From the NCBI GenBank assembly GCA_003554535.1, contig PWGT01000086.1, forward strand, positions 1 to 12,166: a stretch of DNA of 12,166 bases, written 5' to 3'. The notes below the pieces were generated by a model, which was not told the DNA's origin, made no database searches, and saw only the letters and a list, made by a program, of their open reading frames with translations. Made by a program: the position numbers and the translations under genes. Below are positions 8,414-12,166 of the stretch, one piece after another (the first letter of the stretch is position 1; each line of letters opens with the position of its first letter). This DNA comes from Syntrophomonadaceae bacterium. Its GTDB lineage: Bacteria; Bacillota_D; Dethiobacteria; DTU022; PWGO01.

Positions 8414-8430
8414 TTAGCAAATATTGCCAA
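8414..8430 (-). repeat. short stem-loop in the hom-alr gap
   Basis: On the minus strand TTGGCAA and TTGCTAA pair fully over 7 positions with one G-U pair around a TAT loop. It lies 42-58 bases after the hom stop and 8 bases upstream of the GC-rich hairpin. No T-run follows. It may be part of a larger structured leader. Confidence 0.35.
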
Positions 8431-8472
8431 CAAACTTGCATTATGTTAAGCAGATTAATTACAAGAGTATAA

Positions 8473-9786
8473 CTAAAGTTGTTCCTTTTCTTTGCCAACT
8501 ACCCGAAACACCCCGTTAATCTGTCTTATATGAGGCATTTCCCTGATGGTAGACAGGGCCTTAAAGAAGTTAGATTCTCGCACATCATGGGTGACCAGGA
8601 CAATCTCCGCTGTACCGCCTTCGCTGCGGTCCTGCAGAATCATATCCAGGCTGACCTCCTCGTTGCCAAAAGTGTTTGCCAAGGAAGCAAAAACTCCAGG
8701 TTTGTCTTCAGCTTGCAAGCGGAGATAAAAGCTGGAAGTCATCTCATCGCCAGGGATTACTGGAATATCTTTCAAACGAAGGTCAGCAAGCCCGTTAGTA
8801 ATGCCATAGTTCAAACAACGCGAAGCATCTATCATATCTGAAACCACGGCACTGGCAGTAGGCATGGCCCCGGCCCCCTTGCCGTAAAACATTACCTCAC
8901 CCACTGCATTACCCTCCACAAACAAAGCATTAAATTCGTTGTAGACAGAAGATAAAGGGTGCTTCAAAGGCAACAAAGCTGGGAAAACTCTCATAGAGAG
9001 GCGTTCATCGATCATCTCTCCTACGGCAAGCAATTTTATGGTGTAACCAAGGCTGCGAGCATGCTCCAGATCCTGGGCTGAAACATCATCTATGCCCTGC
9101 ATATAAACATCATCCATACCGGCAGTACCACCAAAGGCAAGCCGAGACAGGATGACTAATTTGTAAGCAGCATCCCACCCTTCCAGGTCGCTGGAAGGAT
9201 CTGCTTCCGCAAAACCCTTATCTTGAGCTTCTTGCAAAGCATCTGCAAATTCCATTCCTTCAAGGCTCATACGGGTAAGAATATAATTAGTGGTACCATT
9301 AATTATACCCATAAAGCGATGAATGCGATTAGCAGCCAAGCAATGCTGTAGAGGGCGAACCAGGGGGATGCCACCGCCGGCGCTGGCCTCATAGAATATG
9401 GCACTATTGTTTTCCCTGGCCAAAGAAAGGAGTTCCGTGCCATACTTTGCCATTACATCCTTGTTGGCTGTTACCACGTACTTGCCTTTTTGCAAAGCTT
9501 CTTTTATATAATCTCGGGCAGGCTCAATTCCTCCCAAAAGTTCTACCACCAATTCTATTTCCGGGTCTTGCAGTATCTCTTGTACATCTGAAGTAAAATG
9601 TGACGAGGGGAGTTCAGCTGTCCTGGTTTTAGCTGGATCGCGAACCAGAACTTTCTTAATGTTAAATAAAGATCCTGCTTTATCTCTGATAGAACCTTCG
9701 TTAACCTGTAACAGGGAAGCAACGCCCCCGCCAACTGTGCCCATACCAAGCAGCCCGATTCCTATTTCTTTTCCACTCATACTCAT
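8473..9786 (-). CDS. hom: homoserine dehydrogenase with C-terminal ACT domain
   Basis: This enzyme reduces aspartate semialdehyde to homoserine with NAD(P)H, at the branch to methionine and threonine. It has 437 residues, the standard length for the single-function, ACT-bearing bacterial form. The Rossmann loop GLLGMGTVGGG is at 11-21; TANKDVMAKYG (106-116) has the cofactor-region lysine K109. YEASAGGGIPLVRPL (132-146), GIINGTTNYIL (160-170) and GFAEADPSSDLEGWDAAYK (191-209) form the substrate and catalytic region, with K209 at the end. The ACT domain covers about 352-430 (YLRLQAEDKPGVFASLA), suggesting amino-acid feedback, usually by threonine. AAGGAG precedes the ATG at 9786; the ATG at 9780 is an alternative. 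It has its own promoter and no thrB, thrC or aspartokinase is adjacent. Its product feeds MetA further downstream. Confidence 0.96.
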   Translation of the reverse strand: MSMSGKEIGIGLLGMGTVGGGVASLLQVNEGSIRDKAGSLFNIKKVLVRDPAKTRTAELPSSHFTSDVQEILQDPEIELVVELLGGIEPARDYIKEALQKGKYVVTANKDVMAKYGTELLSLARENNSAIFYEASAGGGIPLVRPLQHCLAANRIHRFMGIINGTTNYILTRMSLEGMEFADALQEAQDKGFAEADPSSDLEGWDAAYKLVILSRLAFGGTAGMDDVYMQGIDDVSAQDLEHARSLGYTIKLLAVGEMIDERLSMRVFPALLPLKHPLSSVYNEFNALFVEGNAVGEVMFYGKGAGAMPTASAVVSDMIDASRCLNYGITNGLADLRLKDIPVIPGDEMTSSFYLRLQAEDKPGVFASLANTFGNEEVSLDMILQDRSEGGTAEIVLVTHDVRESNFFKALSTIREMPHIRQINGVFRVVGKEKEQL

Positions 9787-9838
9787 CCTTCTTCTCCTTC
9801 ATTGGTAAGCATTATTTTTTCAAAGCTTAATTTCGCTC

Positions 9839-9868
9839 ATTATACCATTATATTTACAAAATAAACAA
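9839..9868 (-). promoter_or_regulatory. probable sigma-A promoter of hom
   Basis: On the minus strand TTGTTT (9868-9863) is followed after 18 bases by a consensus TATAAT (9844-9839). The start would be near 9832, about 45 bases before the hom ATG. This leaves no room for a riboswitch. The box lies just after the terminator of the preceding gene. Confidence 0.6.
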
Positions 9869-9880
9869 GAGGGAATTGAC

Positions 9881-9917
9881 CGAGAAAAAGGGAGCCGGCG
9901 CATATTCACCGACTCCC
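9881..9917 (-). terminator. intrinsic terminator of the Cys-rich gene
   Basis: On the minus strand GGGAGTCGGTG (9917-9907), a 6-base loop and CGCCGGCTCCC (9900-9890) pair over 11 positions with two G-U pairs, followed by TTTTTCTC. The wobble pairs become mismatches on the plus strand, which fixes the direction. It lies 26 bases after the stop at 9944 and separates this gene from hom. Confidence 0.9.
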
Positions 9918-9943
9918 TCTGTCTGTATTTCTTTCTACCTGCC

Positions 9944-10675
9944 CTACGTCTTGGGTTGCGGAGCATAAGGCGGCCATAGATCTTCTATGGGAAGAGGTTC
10001 CGGACATACTTCAGGCTCTACTTCGTCGCATACGCGAGGAGGAGGACAAAATCCCCTGCTCCATACTTCCAGCTGTACTTGTGCAACCAGCTTAAAAACC
10101 ATCAGCTTGTTTATGCAGCAGAGCACCTTCTGCTCATTAACTGGCACACAGCCAACCCTTTCATCACAGAAAAGAAACACTTCACACCGTAAAGCTATAC
10201 GCGGGTCTTGAATCAAAAAGCGCTGCACCCCATCAGGATATTCCGCTTCAGTGAAAAAGGCTACCGTTTCAGTATGTGGTATAGGCCCACTGGTAAAACT
10301 ATTATTCGGCCCCCTATCATCCTCGTAATAGAATTTGACCCTATAATAAAAAGACACTTCAGCACGGTTGCCTGGTAATTTATTACATTCAAATGGATAA
10401 TCTTCATCAACAACCAGCTCAACCTTCTTGCAGGTTGCATCTTGTATTTCTCCTACTGCTTCCGCCGACAGATCAAATGTTTCATCATTCATTTCCACCC
10501 TCTGACAACTGTCGTAAACTTTATCAACCATAATGCATTCCCACATACCATGGGGAGGCCACCATTTAGCATCAGCTGTGTTTGCATCCAAATCCCCCTG
10601 AGTGGGAGGTTCATACTGGTGAGGCCCTATTAACGACTGACTAATTCCTGTACCGCCACTTTGGCCACATGACAT
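9944..10675 (-). CDS. uncharacterised Cys-rich protein, possible spore-coat component
   Basis: I do not recognise this 243-residue protein with certainty. It has 13 cysteines (C3, 47, 57, 82, 97, 164, 170, 176, 186, 187, 210, 216, 224), no signal peptide and no membrane segment. The N-terminus is Gly/Ser/Gln-rich. ECIMVDKVYDSC (46-57) recalls the opening of clostridial spore-coat or SPOCS (DUF3794)-type proteins, from memory only. Residues 83-205 alternate strands rich in V, F and Y, suggesting a beta-sandwich. The end (209-243) is Pro/Cys/Glu-rich with PPPRVC and WPPYAPQPKT. The frame extends 10 codons upstream to 10705, but AAAGGAGG lies inside that stretch 9 bases before the ATG at 10675, which fixes the start. 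A promoter with a sporulation-sigma-like -10 lies upstream and a strong terminator follows, so it is monocistronic. A cytoplasmic or spore-surface disulfide-linked structural role is an inference. Confidence 0.85.
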   Translation of the reverse strand: MSCGQSGGTGISQSLIGPHQYEPPTQGDLDANTADAKWWPPHGMWECIMVDKVYDSCQRVEMNDETFDLSAEAVGEIQDATCKKVELVVDEDYPFECNKLPGNRAEVSFYYRVKFYYEDDRGPNNSFTSGPIPHTETVAFFTEAEYPDGVQRFLIQDPRIALRCEVFLFCDERVGCVPVNEQKVLCCINKLMVFKLVAQVQLEVWSRGFCPPPRVCDEVEPEVCPEPLPIEDLWPPYAPQPKT

Positions 10676-10792
10676 TTTAACATCCCTCCTTTCTTTTATA
10701 TTCATACTTTAATCCTGCCTAACTCAAAAGGACAGTTTAAAACATACCCCCTTTGCCTGCTTCCCCGGTATTGCTACCAGTTCTCTTATTCT

Positions 10793-10820
10793 TATCATAT
10801 GTAAAAGGAAGTAAATTTGT
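10793..10820 (-). promoter_or_regulatory. candidate promoter of the Cys-rich gene (sigma-K-like or sigma-A)
   Basis: On the minus strand AC (10820-10819), 17 bases and CATATGATA (10801-10793) fit the mother-cell sigma-K pattern AC-N16/17-CATAnnnTA. The same place also reads as GTGACA, 18 bases, TATGAT, an acceptable sigma-A promoter. The start would be near 10785, giving a leader of about 110 bases. The sequence alone does not decide which sigma factor is used. Confidence 0.42.
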
Positions 10821-10843
10821 CACTACTACAACAAAGCAACAAT

Positions 10844-10869
10844 AAAATCTTCAAATTTAATAAGATTTT
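10844..10869. repeat. inverted repeat in the divergent intergenic region
   Basis: AAAATCTT and AAGATTTT are perfect 8-base arms around a 10-base AT spacer. It lies between the two divergent genes, upstream of both, where a shared operator could sit. AT-rich sequence makes chance occurrence quite possible. Confidence 0.35.
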
Positions 10870-10954
10870 TATAATCACCAGCTTATTGCACTCATATAAT
10901 AGAAACTAACTATATGTATATAATTAAAACTTAGAAGTTTAAGGGGAGAGAAAA

Positions 10955-12166
10955 ATGGCAAAGCATTTTCCACAAAATGTTATGAACTCATGGAAGGCTG
11001 TACAAAATAGTCTTGAAGAGATAGTTTTATTTTACCTCGATGAAGAAGGGGGGCTATCACAGCGTATCTTAAGGCCTAATGAAGACTGGGAATCACGACA
11101 GTTAATATCAACCGGGATTTCCAATTTTGCAGCAACCTGTGGGCCTGATGGTTACTTTTACCTGGTAGATATAAGTAATACTGGACTTATTACTTGCAGG
11201 CAAAAAGTAAACAGTGAATACAACGAATACCGGGTCTTTCAAGCAGAGAGAGAAAAGTCTTTTAGCAATTTTCAATTGCAAGTTGACTCCCAGGGCAGAA
11301 TCCATCTTGTTTACTTGATTGAGGATGTTGTCAGTAAACAATGGTGGTTTATGCATCATTATTTTGAGCAAGGAGAGTGGAGTGCTCCCATCGTAATTGA
11401 CTTTGGAGGAAAAGGTGGCTCTAATTACGGATGCACTTTGCTAGACAGGCATAATAACTTGCACATAGTGTATCACTTGCGGGAAAAAAGCGGAATAGCT
11501 CTTTACCATCGTACATTTTCACCTCAAAAGAGTTTTGGCTGGTCCCGAGCCGATTTCATTACCAGAAACACTGATAACTCCTATCCTTTCATCATAGAAA
11601 GCTTGGACCAGTACTTGCACCTGGTATGGAATGCCTGTACCGAAACAGGTCATACTGTCAAACACAGTAAAAAAGCAATCATAGAAGAAAGAACAGGTTT
11701 TTTAACCAGAGCAAAATGGACCCAACCCCTCGATATATCTCCTCCTGCTTCGGAAGAACAGTTCCCATTTATTGAATTTAACAATGAACTTATAACCGTA
11801 AAGTGGAATTTAGGTGACTCGATTTACTGGCGTTCTGCCCCTCTTCGAGGCAGTTCCTGGTCGGAAATATACAGTTTTACCTATCAACAAGGGGTCAAAC
11901 TTCTTCAACTCATAAAACCTGCAAGAAATGGTGGCACACCCTGCAAACACTGGATACCTATTACCGGAACTAATGAAATATCCATAGAAAAAGATTTTAA
12001 AAGCTTTGCAAACAATTTAGGAAATAATCCCTCTCATCTCTCTCAAGAAAACTCTCAGAGCAAACAACAGGAAGGCAGCAAGAAGCAAGATAAAAATACC
12101 CCCAAAAGTCAAAACCCTTCCTCTGAAAAAACTTCAAAAAGTTCTTCCTTACCTTCCAATCAGAGC
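10955..12166 (+). CDS. uncharacterised beta-propeller-like protein with low-complexity tail (runs off right edge)
   Basis: The frame is open from the ATG at 10955 to the window end, giving 404 residues with the C-terminus missing. AAGGGGAGAG lies 4-5 bases upstream as ribosome binding site. I see no named family. Residues about 1-335 carry a recurring strand pattern, roughly D-x-x-x-x-LH-hydrophobic-V-Y/W: DSQGRIHLVYL (111-121), DRHNNLHIVYHL (164-175), SLDQYLHLVWNA (216-227) and FNNELITVKWN (275-285), with GPDGYFYLVD (63-72) as a weaker copy. They are spaced about 48-59 residues apart, as in blades of a sialidase-like beta-propeller. Residues 351-404 are a Ser/Lys/Gln/Asn-rich, disordered stretch, probably a linker to a further domain. 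No signal peptide is visible. It is the only plus-strand gene and is divergent from the Cys-rich gene. Binding or scaffold function is only a guess. Confidence 0.85.
   Translation, partial: MAKHFPQNVMNSWKAVQNSLEEIVLFYLDEEGGLSQRILRPNEDWESRQLISTGISNFAATCGPDGYFYLVDISNTGLITCRQKVNSEYNEYRVFQAEREKSFSNFQLQVDSQGRIHLVYLIEDVVSKQWWFMHHYFEQGEWSAPIVIDFGGKGGSNYGCTLLDRHNNLHIVYHLREKSGIALYHRTFSPQKSFGWSRADFITRNTDNSYPFIIESLDQYLHLVWNACTETGHTVKHSKKAIIEERTGFLTRAKWTQPLDISPPASEEQFPFIEFNNELITVKWNLGDSIYWRSAPLRGSSWSEIYSFTYQQGVKLLQLIKPARNGGTPCKHWIPITGTNEISIEKDFKSFANNLGNNPSHLSQENSQSKQQEGSKKQDKNTPKSQNPSSEKTSKSSSLPSNQS

Noticed and set aside
9555..9749. Second minus-strand frame inside hom
   Set aside because: It is an overlapping frame within the N-terminal Rossmann region of hom; no frameshift is needed since hom is intact.
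10676..10705. Extension of the Cys-rich gene to 10705
   Set aside because: The strong AAAGGAGG site lies inside this stretch and points to the ATG at 10675.
11108..11371. Minus-strand frame of 87 codons under the plus-strand gene
   Set aside because: It is antisense to the long open plus-strand frame, which has a good ribosome binding site and a repeated strand pattern.

Overview
The window looks like a chromosomal segment from an anaerobic, spore-forming Firmicute (class Clostridia; Syntrophomonas- or Desulfotomaculum-like lineages are possible, but I cannot name a genus). The reasons are AT-rich intergenic DNA, strong GGAGG-type ribosome binding sites, frequent TTG start codons, the Firmicutes gene order alr-ndoAI-ndoA, and a cysteine-rich protein of spore-coat character. 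Twelve protein genes fill it, eleven on the minus strand and one on the plus strand. No stretch of 300 bases lacks a gene; the longest gaps are 246-279 bases. I see no tRNA, rRNA, CRISPR array, insertion sequence or phage gene.

Layout, read from the right in the direction of minus-strand transcription: a plus-strand beta-propeller-like gene (10955 to the window edge) is divergent from a Cys-rich gene (10675-9944) that ends in a clear intrinsic terminator. Next come hom (homoserine dehydrogenase, with its own sigma-A-type promoter), a 213-base gap holding three hairpins or palindromes, and then alr, ndoAI and ndoA (alanine racemase and the EndoAI/EndoA antitoxin-toxin pair). A class I glutamine-amidotransferase-like hydrolase follows. 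After it are metY (near-consensus sigma-A promoter), an intrinsic terminator, metA, an Rrf2-family regulator with three conserved cysteines, and finally glpK with a GH36-type alpha-galactosidase-like gene that runs off the left edge.

Metabolically, hom, metA and metY make three consecutive steps: aspartate semialdehyde to homoserine, to O-acylhomoserine, to homocysteine. MetA carries Glu at position 111, the residue that marks acetyl-CoA use in this family. It should therefore be a homoserine O-acetyltransferase feeding the O-acetylhomoserine sulfhydrylase MetY, giving direct sulfhydrylation without cystathionine. The Rrf2 regulator beside them could be an Fe-S or cysteine-status sensor, but this is inference. 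The glpK plus alpha-galactosidase pair would fit use of a galactosyl-glycerol compound, which is speculative.

The most useful second looks are the acetyl specificity of MetA, the metY-metA terminator, the structured hom-alr gap, the two unrecognised divergent genes at the right end, the glpK/GH36 pairing, and the loss of the phosphorylatable histidine in GlpK. I found no clearly new defence or mobile system.
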